NCBI GenBank assembly: GCA_015660995.1
Contig: JACTUC010000005.1
Coordinates: 49,861 to 113,860 of the forward strand
Direction: 5' to 3'
Source: Candidatus Methanomethylicaceae archaeon
Lineage (GTDB): Archaea; Thermoproteota; Methanomethylicia; Methanomethylicales; Methanomethylicaceae
Length of the DNA stretch: 64,000 bases
In this document: positions 36,392 to 44,766 of the stretch, in pieces
Position numbering within the stretch: position 1 is the first letter of the stretch
Layout: every line of letters begins with the position of its first letter
Translations under genes and position numbers: made by a program
The notes under the pieces: generated by a model
Databases searched by the model: none
What the model was told of the DNA's origin: nothing
Seen by the model: the letters and a program-made list of their open reading frames with translations, nothing else

Positions 36392-38356
36392 TTACTTGAG
36401 CTCCTTGGATTCCAATGCTGGCCTTCCGGTGGCCGTCACTCTTATGTCGCTCCACATGAAGCCAATCTTTGAAAATACCTTATCCTCTCTTTTCACCTTG
36501 AACTCTATATCGATTGCGCCTGTCTTTTCTGCCTGTTTATACGCCTCTTCTTTGCCCATTTTTATCGCGAACTCTGCTGCGGATTCGAGGTCAGAGAAGA
36601 CATGCCTCCCCGGGAAGACAACATAGCATTCAGGCATGACCTCCTTTCGCACGAGAAGATCGAAGGTGCTGACGACGTTCCCTACGAGCGAGCCTATGGC
36701 AGCTCCAACCTCATAGTGCTGGGGTATTATTGACTCGGTCTTCAGCCTTTCAGCGATCTGGGGAATGAAGAACTGGGCTGGCGCACCTATGCCCACGATG
36801 GGGACATTGAGTGAGCATGATACAGAGATATCGCCAAGAGATCCGCGTATAATTGAGTCAAGGATCTCCACCGCTGGGTTTGGCTTCTCTGAATTTTCCA
36901 TGATCATGTTTCCAAGGGGGGTCTGCAGCTCAGCTAGCCGCAGTGCATTCTTCTGGACCATCAGGTCCCATACCTTCTCGTAAAGCTGATCCTGGGTTAT
37001 GTTGAGCCTTTTTGCCAGGATCCCCGTGCCCAACATGGAGGCCTCGACGTCTCCCAAGGTAAAGAGACCTTTCACGTGCATGAGGTCTGTCGGCGTTAGA
37101 CCTATCCTGGCCATGTAGCCGGAGTCCTCGAGCATACCGATCAGCAGGTCAACTGGTGTGCTCTTCAGCTCCTTCTTGATTTCAATAATGGTAGCAGGCT
37201 CAAGATTCAATACAGCATCAAATAATTTTTGCGAGAGCCCGCCCGCATCGGGTCTTCTCATCGCCTTCGAGGCGCTAAAGAAGTCTACCGTTTCGAACTG
37301 TTGCATCTTCCCCTTGAGGGAAGGGAAATCTTTGGATGCAAAAGCAAGCGGTATTACTCTTCTTGGTCCTACCTTGAGGATGCCCATACTGTCGACAGAT
37401 ATCCAGCTGTCACCACCATTTCCGAGGGCATCTGCGTCCACTGCCCTGACTCTGGTCTTCCACCCCGCTATGGTGGCGCCGCTCTCATCTATCTTGGGCG
37501 CACCGGCCTTGACGGAGCAAATGATGGTCGTAGTACTGCCGATATCCATAACTACCACATCTTCTTTGGATGATAGGAACTTCCCCCCGATGACGCTGGC
37601 GGCAGGGCCGGACTGGATCGTTTCAATAGCGCGTTCCATGGCAACAGCATCATTCATAAGGGCGCCATCTCCTCTCACAAGCATCAAAGGGGCACAGATG
37701 TTTCGCTGTGACATGGCAGCTTTTACGGACATTATAAGGCGCTCAACTATGGGCATTATCCTGGCATTCAGCACGGCCGTGACCGTTCTTTCATATATCC
37801 CCAGTTTACCCGCGAGCTCAAAGCCGCACACTACGGGCTTATTGGTGTGGCGGCTTATTATGCGCTTAACAGTCATCTCGTGGATAGGGTTTCTAACACT
37901 GAATAAGCCTGAGACAGCAAATGAATCCACGGCATCTTTACTCCTTTTCACCCCATCCTCGATAGCGTCCAAATCCAGCGGGCAGATCTCGATTCCGTCT
38001 GGTCCGTGCCCGCCATTAAAACTCATGATATTGTGAACAGGGAGATCCCGGGCATTTTCGGGCTTTGAAATTAACATGTCTGACTGCTGGAAGCCGAGGA
38101 GGATTAGTGAGACCTTTCCGCCCTTGTTCTCGATGATTGCGTTCGTCGCCAGCGTAGTTGCAAGGGAGACAAGGCCGATCTCTTCGGGGCGGACATTGCT
38201 ACTGGACAGCACCTTGTCGAGTGAATTTATTATTCCCAACGAAAAATCATTGTAGGTGGTTGGCGACTTCGCCTTAGAGACTACGTGCCAATTCTTGAGA
38301 TCCATGATAACGGCGTCAGTGAATGAGCCACCACTGCTAATGCCAATGCCAAACAT
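36392..38356 (-). CDS. Hydantoinase/oxoprolinase-family ASKHA protein
   Basis: The 654-residue protein starts GIGISSGGSFTDAVIMD, the phosphate-1 loop of the hydantoinase A family, and has VVMDIGSTTTIICSV as the second ATP loop. It thus has the actin-like ATPase fold shared with corrinoid-activating RamA-type proteins, but lacks the 2Fe-2S ferredoxin domain of those. The final 130 residues carry a conserved-looking domain (YVVFPGRHVFSDLESA). It could hydrolyse a cyclic amide or, given the neighbours, reactivate the corrinoid protein; the second is inference. It ends one base before the CobW gene. Confidence 0.82.
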   Translation of the reverse strand: MFGIGISSGGSFTDAVIMDLKNWHVVSKAKSPTTYNDFSLGIINSLDKVLSSSNVRPEEIGLVSLATTLATNAIIENKGGKVSLILLGFQQSDMLISKPENARDLPVHNIMSFNGGHGPDGIEICPLDLDAIEDGVKRSKDAVDSFAVSGLFSVRNPIHEMTVKRIISRHTNKPVVCGFELAGKLGIYERTVTAVLNARIMPIVERLIMSVKAAMSQRNICAPLMLVRGDGALMNDAVAMERAIETIQSGPAASVIGGKFLSSKEDVVVMDIGSTTTIICSVKAGAPKIDESGATIAGWKTRVRAVDADALGNGGDSWISVDSMGILKVGPRRVIPLAFASKDFPSLKGKMQQFETVDFFSASKAMRRPDAGGLSQKLFDAVLNLEPATIIEIKKELKSTPVDLLIGMLEDSGYMARIGLTPTDLMHVKGLFTLGDVEASMLGTGILAKRLNITQDQLYEKVWDLMVQKNALRLAELQTPLGNMIMENSEKPNPAVEILDSIIRGSLGDISVSCSLNVPIVGIGAPAQFFIPQIAERLKTESIIPQHYEVGAAIGSLVGNVVSTFDLLVRKEVMPECYVVFPGRHVFSDLESAAEFAIKMGKEEAYKQAEKTGAIDIEFKVKREDKVFSKIGFMWSDIRVTATGRPALESKELK

Positions 38357-38397
38357 GGAAGACCCTACAAAACTCTCGCTTTAAAACTTTGGTGTCT

Positions 38398-38412
38398 AAA
38401 AAAAAATAAAAA
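38398..38412 (-). terminator. T-rich terminator after the UroD-like methyltransferase gene
   Basis: On the minus strand T5-A-T9 lies 17 to 31 bases past the stop at 38429. It suggests that the corrinoid/methyltransferase pair and the hydantoinase-CobW unit have separate ends, although read-through is possible. Confidence 0.45.
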
Positions 38413-38428
38413 GGGATTATGTGTGGTG

Positions 38429-39493
38429 CTATGTCTTCTTGTAGGGATTGTACATCTTGCAGGCGTCAACCATGGCCTTTGCATTCAGCAACGATGCATT
38501 GGGTGGGAACTCACATCCCGAACACAGGAGGAAGCCTCCGCCAGCCGCGAGGGCATCGATCTGCTTCTTGGACTCCCTTAACACCAAGTCCTCGTCTCCC
38601 ATGTAAAGCACGTTGGGGTTGTCCATCATTCCCAAGAGCACTACCTTCTTGCCCCACTTCTCCTTCAGTTCCTCAAGCGAGCTGATTCCATCTGGGAGGT
38701 AGTGGAAGGAGATTCCCAATGGATTGTACCACTTGGTCATTGTGTCGAAGTAGGTTGCGTTGCCACAATTATGTAGGATGACTGGGACGTTGCGCTTATG
38801 GCATTCATCTGAGAGTTTCACGCAGAACTGCCCTTCGAATTCATCGTAGACAGGTCTGCTCCATATGAACCTCGAGGCGAATAGCACATCTAGAACTATG
38901 GCGTGCACTCCTGCCTCTATCTGCTGAACCGTATAGTCGAGGAGCACATCATTGACTACCTTGAGAGCCTTCTTGACTGCTGAAGGGTTCCTCTTCAGAT
39001 CGAGGCTCATTTTTTCCAGTGTTCGCATCATGGATAGCACCCCTGCCGGACCATACACGAAGCCCATTATGGCGACTTCCTTGCCCTTCTCCTTAGCTAC
39101 CGTTGACGCTACCTGCACCGAATTCTTCATTCTGGTTGCCTTTTTGGCATCAACCCACTCGAGCTTTTCGTAGTCCTCTACGGTCTTGATCAGTGGATCT
39201 CCTTTGAAAGCCATTGTAATTGGCGTGCTCTCCATTGGATAATCGACCTTTTGACCCCACGCCTCACACTCGACGCTTAGGTCTGTCAGCAGCAGGAATC
39301 CATCGAACCCTAGGAGTTTCTGCGCTTGGATGAGAGACTTGGCTGTCAACTCTGGCTTTTTCGCCCATTGTGCATAGGTAATGCCTAGAACCCTTCGGGA
39401 GGCACCGCAGACTAGTGGTCCAGCTGGAACTCTATCCGATTCCCTGAAGGACAGTGCATCAACTACTCTTTCTAAAGATGTTTTTTCTGGCAT
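38429..39493 (-). CDS. UroD/MtaA-family corrinoid methyltransferase
   Basis: The 354-residue protein has the uroporphyrinogen-decarboxylase fold of MtaA/MtbA-type methyltransferases. The zinc ligands H-x-C are H241 and C243 (HNCGNATY), with a third Cys at 327 (CSGCEFPPNA; C324 is nearby). True UroD lacks these. Such enzymes move a methyl group from a corrinoid protein to a thiol such as coenzyme M, or to another acceptor. It starts two bases after the corrinoid gene ends, so the two form a pair. The thiol acceptor is unknown because no coenzyme M genes are seen. Confidence 0.85.
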   Translation of the reverse strand: MPEKTSLERVVDALSFRESDRVPAGPLVCGASRRVLGITYAQWAKKPELTAKSLIQAQKLLGFDGFLLLTDLSVECEAWGQKVDYPMESTPITMAFKGDPLIKTVEDYEKLEWVDAKKATRMKNSVQVASTVAKEKGKEVAIMGFVYGPAGVLSMMRTLEKMSLDLKRNPSAVKKALKVVNDVLLDYTVQQIEAGVHAIVLDVLFASRFIWSRPVYDEFEGQFCVKLSDECHKRNVPVILHNCGNATYFDTMTKWYNPLGISFHYLPDGISSLEELKEKWGKKVVLLGMMDNPNVLYMGDEDLVLRESKKQIDALAAGGGFLLCSGCEFPPNASLLNAKAMVDACKMYNPYKKT

Positions 39494-39495
39494 GT

Positions 39496-40143
39496 TTAAG
39501 CCCCCTTCATTAGTTTTTCAAATGCCTTTACAGCCTCAGTGGCATCAACAGCATATGCATCTGCTCCGACATTCTGTGCGAAGGCTTGTGAAGTTGGTGC
39601 GCCCCCGACCATGACCTTAACCTTTTGCCTGAGGCCTTGCTCGACCAGCATATCCACAACATCCTTCATCTTGAACATGGTGGTGGTCATTAGCGATGAC
39701 ATGGCAATTACATTTGCGTTTGTCTCCTTTGCTTTCGTAACGAAAGCCTCTATTGGAACATCTCTGCCTAGATCATAGACCTTTACCGATGAAGCTTCCA
39801 GCATCATCTTGACGATATTCTTACCAATATCGTGGACGTCGCCTTCGATGACTCCTATGACAACACTGGCGGGAACAGTGGACTGGACCTTTATGTACGG
39901 TCTGAGAACATCCATCGCAGAATATAATGCCTCTGCTGAAAGCAGAATTTCTGGGATGAACATCGTACCGGCAGTGTATCTGTCACCTACTACCTTCATT
40001 CCCTCTTGGCATCCCTTGGTCAGAGCCTCATAAGCGTCCATTTGTGCGTTGAGAGCCTTTTGCGCCCAGACCTTTGACACATCTGGGTCTCCATCGATGA
40101 CGGCCTTTGCTAGGCCAGCTAGGATATCTTCTCTTGTAGACAT
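39496..40143 (-). CDS. Corrinoid (B12-binding) methyl-carrier protein, MtaC/MtbC type
   Basis: The 215-residue protein has a helical cap (about 1-90) and a B12-binding Rossmann domain. The cobalt-ligating His is H104 in EGDVHDIGKN, followed by SSLMTTTM and GGAPTSQAFAQNVGAD, all hallmarks of the family. It carries a methyl group between a substrate-specific methyltransferase (MtaB, MttB or similar, none in the window) and the UroD-like enzyme encoded two bases downstream. Confidence 0.92.
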   Translation of the reverse strand: MSTREDILAGLAKAVIDGDPDVSKVWAQKALNAQMDAYEALTKGCQEGMKVVGDRYTAGTMFIPEILLSAEALYSAMDVLRPYIKVQSTVPASVVIGVIEGDVHDIGKNIVKMMLEASSVKVYDLGRDVPIEAFVTKAKETNANVIAMSSLMTTTMFKMKDVVDMLVEQGLRQKVKVMVGGAPTSQAFAQNVGADAYAVDATEAVKAFEKLMKGA

Positions 40144-40343
40144 GAATAATTTTCTGATATTAAGGTGTAATTAAGGATTTTGGTAAAAAAAAGTTGAGGT
40201 TTTTAGAATAAACTCACCATTAAACACCATAGGGATGGTGCAACCGTCTACCATGAAATCAAGTTCTGCGCTAGGCTATGTCACAGCGTGTAAAACATCC
40301 TAGCCAATATTCATAAAACAAAAACTGCAAACGGTTACAGGGC
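40144..40343. other. Spacer ahead of the corrinoid gene
   Basis: Two hundred A/T-rich bases carry the promoter region of the corrinoid gene and, on the minus strand, a T8 run at 40184-40191 that could end transcription of the upstream gene. Nothing else is seen. Confidence 0.35.
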
Positions 40344-41840
40344 TTAAGATTTTTCCTTGCCATTGTGCGAGTCATGGTTGCAGGTATCATTGTGGTCGCA
40401 CTCTTCGCTTTCAGATTGTGGAGGCTGCTTCAGAGCTTCTTTTTGCAATTCTACAGAATTCAGGCGCTCAAAGGCGGAGAAACGATCCAAGGCATCTTTT
40501 CTGTAAACCGAGCTATGATCAAGGGCTTCAAGGACAATTCGGACCTCTTCCTTTGAAAAGTTGTAAAGCTTGAACGCGAGGGCGTCCAACTTCGCAAGAG
40601 TATCTGCAAGGTACCGCTCCACGCCGATGAGATTCTCTGGAACATCGAGGGGCTCGCTATCAATAATCTTGAAATCATATGTGACGTACTTCTCAACCAT
40701 AATGTAGTTATGGAAATCGATTGCAACGGCCTTAAAAATGTAATCAGTCTGTCTTTCTGTATCCTGCTCTCTCAGAGGGACATCGGTCCCTTCCATAATG
40801 TCTTTAATGCTGGTGTGCTCCAACCGGTTAGCGGAGAGAATTGAGCAATAGACATGGAGCAAAAGCTCCTTCTTGCTGAAGGATAGGATGCCCAGCTGCG
40901 CGCTACCACTCAGGCTCTCACCATGGAAGGTCAGTGAATTGTCTTTGAGATCAGGCCTGACGATAATATGTTCAAAGGTTTTGCTGTACATTGGGTCGTC
41001 GGGCTGTGGTATTTCTGCCCTCAGAAGCCACTGTTCGAAGGCACCACTGCACTCCGCATGAACGCTTTCTACAATGACCTTCAGCCTCTTAGAATTAGAC
41101 TTGAAGAATGCAGAGTAGGTGCGCCAGAGATCAATGTATGTGCGTCTCGCCTTCTTCAGGTTATAGGCGTCATTCGCGATTTTTTTCAGCACACTGTTGA
41201 AATTATCTTCGGGCATTATCAGCGGTATAGTGCTTATAGTTTTGGCATCCATTGTGATTTGTGTCTTGACTTTTTCCCCACCATACTTTACTAAAAACCA
41301 GACGACAGATGAATTCAGGAGCGCAATCAAGCATCTGGGATCGATGTCGATGGGTTCGATGTAGTATGCTCCACTGTCAACATAGTATGGGATGTTGACA
41401 AAGGCAAACCGGGGGTATTTGGTTACTGTGGCAGAGACTATTTTCTTTGGGTTCGTTGCTGTTTTCATAAGGCTGGGATCCAACAGCTTTGGAAGCACAA
41501 CTCTTGCCTTTGGCTTATCAGCGTAGTAGAATGGCTCGATCTGGTCAGCCCCATACAGAGGTTTGATCCTTGACCTGATTGCTTCCAATGGTTCAATAGA
41601 GTCATACTCAGCCTGAGTGATTGTAGTAAAATCCTTAAGCTTGTCCATATCATTACGTCTTGCAAAACCCTGCCGATCCATGTACACCGTAATGCCAGAA
41701 GTGATTTGTTCTCTTGGAAGCCTAAAGTTCGATGCAGCTTGGATCTTTTCCAGTATTTGATAGCTCATGCTTTCTGGCATTTTTGATGGTTGATTCTGCT
41801 CTAAAGTATTGCCCTTCGTTCTGACCTCACTCCTGCACAT
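40344..41840 (-). CDS. Orphan TaqI-like DNA-specificity protein (type IIG restriction remnant?)
   Basis: The 498-residue protein resembles the C-terminal target-recognition half of type IIG restriction-modification enzymes: RSRIKPLYGADQIEPFYY, then PRFAFVNIPYYVDSGAYY and CLIALLNSSVVWFLVKYGG match the TaqI-like specificity pattern. The methylase motifs that should precede (DPPYG/NPPY) are absent, and no nuclease motif is seen. The C-terminal tail is rich in Cys and His (ECDHNDTCNHDSHN), as in a metal-binding tail. The frame is long and clean, so a stand-alone role is possible. The family assignment rests on pattern memory and is moderate. Confidence 0.5.
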   Translation of the reverse strand: MCRSEVRTKGNTLEQNQPSKMPESMSYQILEKIQAASNFRLPREQITSGITVYMDRQGFARRNDMDKLKDFTTITQAEYDSIEPLEAIRSRIKPLYGADQIEPFYYADKPKARVVLPKLLDPSLMKTATNPKKIVSATVTKYPRFAFVNIPYYVDSGAYYIEPIDIDPRCLIALLNSSVVWFLVKYGGEKVKTQITMDAKTISTIPLIMPEDNFNSVLKKIANDAYNLKKARRTYIDLWRTYSAFFKSNSKRLKVIVESVHAECSGAFEQWLLRAEIPQPDDPMYSKTFEHIIVRPDLKDNSLTFHGESLSGSAQLGILSFSKKELLLHVYCSILSANRLEHTSIKDIMEGTDVPLREQDTERQTDYIFKAVAIDFHNYIMVEKYVTYDFKIIDSEPLDVPENLIGVERYLADTLAKLDALAFKLYNFSKEEVRIVLEALDHSSVYRKDALDRFSAFERLNSVELQKEALKQPPQSESEECDHNDTCNHDSHNGKEKS

Positions 41841-41887
41841 TATGTGAATGAAAAATTCGAGTATATAAGTGATGAACGGGGATTATT

Positions 41888-42505
41888 TTAAAAGCCAAGC
41901 TTCTCCTTCACGAGTATCAGGGTAGTTCTGTTTTCAATTGTCTCCCTGTTGATTATGACCCATTTTGCCATATCGCAGGAAAATCCATACGCTTTTTTCA
42001 CCATCTGGTTTGTGAGGGGGAATGCATGCTCCTGAACCCTGCGCATGGCGTCTTCGAGGTTGCTAGTGATTTTATTTGCTCCACTCACGAGCATCAGGTG
42101 CTTTGCCGCGTATAGATACGCACCGATCCTTGAGCCGGACATGTCGCAGGCGACAAGCTCGCCCTTGAGCGTTATTGCGTTGACACTGCCCAAGTAGTAT
42201 TCGGCTGTGACAGACTTACGCCGGAGCTCTTGGCGCACTGAATCGTCTTTCTCCATCTGGATCTCTGCGTATAGGTCTTTCCAGTCATGTTTCCCTGACT
42301 TCAGGTACGCCTTGAACCCAATCTCCTCCAGTGTAACCGAGCTGCCGCTCATCACCTCTGCCCCGCGGGGGATGATTCTCTTTATATGTGCGAGAGCCTC
42401 CTTGCCATTTTCAGCCAGTATCGCATTTATCCCGTTTCTTTTTATGGCATCAAAGGTTGTTTTCACAGCCCCTTCGTCAGGCATCTTTGACCATTTTTCG
42501 CTCAT
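41888..42505 (-). CDS. LUD-domain protein (LutC/YkgG-like)
   Basis: The 205-residue protein has the LUD (DUF162) fold of lactate-utilisation proteins: AIKRNGINAILAENGKEAL, AEVMSGSSVTLEEIGF, and the conserved NAITLKGELVACDMSGSRIG that binds the ligand loop. LutC-type proteins are linked to oxidation of lactate or glycolate with LutA/B Fe-S partners. Only the LUD domain is here. It lies between the orphan specificity gene and the hydrogenase operon, 11 bases after a truncated pirin. Confidence 0.8.
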   Translation of the reverse strand: MSEKWSKMPDEGAVKTTFDAIKRNGINAILAENGKEALAHIKRIIPRGAEVMSGSSVTLEEIGFKAYLKSGKHDWKDLYAEIQMEKDDSVRQELRRKSVTAEYYLGSVNAITLKGELVACDMSGSRIGAYLYAAKHLMLVSGANKITSNLEDAMRRVQEHAFPLTNQMVKKAYGFSCDMAKWVIINRETIENRTTLILVKEKLGF

Positions 42506-42516
42506 CTTGAATCCCC

Positions 42517-42666
42517 CTAATCCACGAAGAACTCATCAAACAGAAAGAACGGATCCACATAATTAGAATCTTGCGTGGGGAAGAGCCCCCTTACAAAAGC
42601 GCCCTCTTCCTCCTCAGTTTCAACTGCTTTCTTTATTTCTACAGCTGCATTGTTTGCAATGGGCAT
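42517..42666 (-). pseudogene. Pirin-like N-terminal fragment of 49 residues
   Basis: A short frame with a good ribosome site (GGGGAGAG before the ATG at 42666) encodes 49 residues. Its second half, VRGLFPTQDSNYVDPFFLFD then EFFVD, resembles the N-terminus of pirin-family cupins, which normally continue into a proline/His-rich metal-binding region. A TAG stops it there and the LUD gene begins 11 bases later. It is probably a truncated pirin whose metal site is lost, although translation seems possible. Confidence 0.5.
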
Positions 42667-42729
42667 AATTCTCTCCCCATCTTGGATTTTTTCCTTTGCA
42701 GCAAAAAGAAACGGTAGAAGGAAGAAAGA

Positions 42730-43185
42730 TTAGGCTTTCTTGACTGCTTTCTTCTTCTCGGCTAGCTTGAGTATGCCCTGCACTATGCCGTTGATTATAG
42801 CCTCTGGCTTTGGTGCACACCCTGGTACATAGACATCCACAGGCACAAGCAGGTCAGGCGAGCCAAGTATGGCGTAGTTGTCCGGATCCTCGTTGTAGAA
42901 GAGGCTGCCACCACAGGCGCATCCACCGATCGCTACGACAACTTTAGGGTCGGGCACCTGTTCGTAGACCCTTTTTACCATGGGTATGAACTGCTTCGGC
43001 ACACAGCCGGTGGCTATGAGGATGTCGGCGTGCCTGGGGGAGGGTACGAGCTGTATCCCGAACCTCTCAGGGTCCCACCTCGGCGAAAGCGCAGCGAGAG
43101 TCTCGATGTCGCAGCCATTGCAACCTCCACAATGGAAGTGGAAGAGCCACGGCGAGTAAATCCTAGACTTGGCCATTATTCCCAT
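42730..43185 (-). CDS. Group 4 [NiFe] hydrogenase small subunit (NuoB/HycG/EchC-like)
   Basis: The 151-residue protein carries the proximal [4Fe-4S] site: C19, C22 and C25 region (CGGCNGCDIE), IATGCVPKQ, GGCACGGSL and VPGCAPKPE. This is the short, single-cluster small subunit of energy-converting hydrogenases and complex I. It passes electrons between the large subunit and the ferredoxin-like subunit. The C-terminus is Lys-rich. Its ATG follows the stop of the ferredoxin-like gene directly. It is the last gene of the operon. Confidence 0.92.
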   Translation of the reverse strand: MGIMAKSRIYSPWLFHFHCGGCNGCDIETLAALSPRWDPERFGIQLVPSPRHADILIATGCVPKQFIPMVKRVYEQVPDPKVVVAIGGCACGGSLFYNEDPDNYAILGSPDLLVPVDVYVPGCAPKPEAIINGIVQGILKLAEKKKAVKKA

Positions 43186-43779
43186 CTATTTTCCCTCCAG
43201 CCATACGTGCTTCTTGGTATGTGTGTCCAGCTTGTATGCCAGGGCACGCCTGCAGTCCGGACAGTACCCCTCTACCTTCTTGAAGTCGGCGGACACTACA
43301 TCTTTTACCGCCGGGTGTATGTCCTCCATGAGCCACTCGTATGCCTTGTCAACGTACTTCTTAGGAAAGAAAGTCTTGCCGCAGTTCTGGCATCTTAGCA
43401 GATCAAGTGTCGTGTCCACGTAGTTCGCAGGATCCTCCCTAGTCAGGGCAAAGGGCTCGAACTTCTTGGACATCGTTAGAGCTTCTGTTGGGCACTCGTC
43501 AACACAGTGCTGGCAGAATGTGCATCTGAAGAGGAATATCTGGACAAGTCTCTTGGCATCCTGCTCGTTGTCGAATATCTTTGTGGCCATCCCCGAACAG
43601 ACATTAGCGCAGGCTTTGCAGCCTATGCACTTCTCTTCGGATCTCTCAGGTATACCCCTCAGGCCATCAGGCACGGAGCTGACCCTTCTATTTGGAGCAG
43701 TATTTGATGGATACGTCAGGGTCATTGGAGAGCTATATTTCGCAAGCACTTCCAAAAGGATCTTTATTCTAGCGGACAT
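43186..43779 (-). CDS. Hydrogenase ferredoxin-like subunit (NuoI/HycF-like) with extra Cys domain
   Basis: Two [4Fe-4S] motifs, CIGCKACANVC and CTFCQHCVDEC, form the NuoI/HycF core. The second half is an additional module with CQNCGKTFFPKKYVDKAY and CPDCRRALAYKL, a zinc-ribbon-like or extra cluster pattern seen in several group 4 hydrogenase subunits. It links the small subunit to the electron donor or acceptor. It lies one base after the NuoH-like gene. Confidence 0.9.
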   Translation of the reverse strand: MSARIKILLEVLAKYSSPMTLTYPSNTAPNRRVSSVPDGLRGIPERSEEKCIGCKACANVCSGMATKIFDNEQDAKRLVQIFLFRCTFCQHCVDECPTEALTMSKKFEPFALTREDPANYVDTTLDLLRCQNCGKTFFPKKYVDKAYEWLMEDIHPAVKDVVSADFKKVEGYCPDCRRALAYKLDTHTKKHVWLEGK

Positions 43780-43780
43780 T

Positions 43781-44764
43781 TCAGACCACCACCCAATTAT
43801 AGCTCAAAGCAAGCGCCACCATTATCACCGCAAGGATTGCGAAGACAGCGATCAAAAGCCCGTAGGATCTCATGGCCCTATCTATCTTCCATCTGGGGTG
43901 TAGGACGTGCACTATGGACAGGAAGAGCACTACAACGATGGCACTGATTATGTAGACTGGAATCCAGAGGGCTGTCCCGAACATCGGAGCAAGGAAGAGG
44001 ACAATGAAGAGCCCGACCATGTCATAGAACAGGAATCCTTTGGTAAGCTGGAGCATGCCCAGATATTTGCCAGAATATTCTGTATAGGGACCGCCGACTA
44101 TCTCAGTCTCGGCCTCGGCAATATCCAATGGTTTTATGCCCAGTTTCCCTATCATCACAAGGAAGAGCAGCACGGCTGCAAAGGGGTTGAGGAGAAGCAA
44201 TGGAAGGCTCGAGGTTGTGGCTATGGTCCATATGGAGAGAGTACCATAGGTCATGGCTGCCGCGAAGAGCGCAACAACAAAGCCTATCTCATAAACCAAG
44301 AAGATCTCGCTCTCCCTCCTTGCACCAATGGCGCTCCATGGAGAACCGCTCGAGGCAGCGCCGAGTATTGTGAACATTACGGCCGCAATCAGCAGGTAGG
44401 AGGCGATGACAAGGCTGTCATCCAGGTAAGATAAGAGCGGCACTCCTGGCAGTGGAATGAAGAATATAGCCCCAAATGCGCAAGCCAACGCCAGGTAAGG
44501 GGACGCCTTGAAAAGGGTTTTACGAGCCACCGACGGCACTACGGTATCCTTGCCGAAAAGCTTGAGAATATCGTAGAGTGGCTGCAGAATCCTAGATCTG
44601 CCCAGTAGCGGCTTAAGATCGGCATACATGCTGATCACAGGGCCAACGCGCCACTGGAACCTAGCCGAGAACTTCCTTAGCAGGAACAGGTAGATTATGC
44701 TTAGGAAGAAAGCTACAGGTATCATGATTATTGCGGTTATGGTTGTGAACAATGCATCTGGCAT
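43781..44764 (-). CDS. Hydrogenase membrane subunit, NuoH/HycD/EchB-like
   Basis: The 327-residue protein has about eight helices and NuoH family features: RVGPVISMYADLKPLLGRSR on the first cytoplasmic loop, VYEIGFVVALFAAA and DIAEAETEIVGGPYTEYSG with its conserved acidic residues. It anchors the hydrogenase and may take part in proton or sodium transfer. It is the only large membrane subunit in the operon; no NuoL/M/N-type antiporter gene is present. Confidence 0.92.
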   Translation of the reverse strand: MPDALFTTITAIIMIPVAFFLSIIYLFLLRKFSARFQWRVGPVISMYADLKPLLGRSRILQPLYDILKLFGKDTVVPSVARKTLFKASPYLALACAFGAIFFIPLPGVPLLSYLDDSLVIASYLLIAAVMFTILGAASSGSPWSAIGARRESEIFLVYEIGFVVALFAAAMTYGTLSIWTIATTSSLPLLLLNPFAAVLLFLVMIGKLGIKPLDIAEAETEIVGGPYTEYSGKYLGMLQLTKGFLFYDMVGLFIVLFLAPMFGTALWIPVYIISAIVVVLFLSIVHVLHPRWKIDRAMRSYGLLIAVFAILAVIMVALALSYNWVVV

Positions 44765-44766
44765 TT

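Noticed and set aside
37158-38036. Plus-strand frame of 292 codons over the hydantoinase-like gene
   Set aside because: It is antisense to a protein with intact ASKHA motifs and has no domain pattern.
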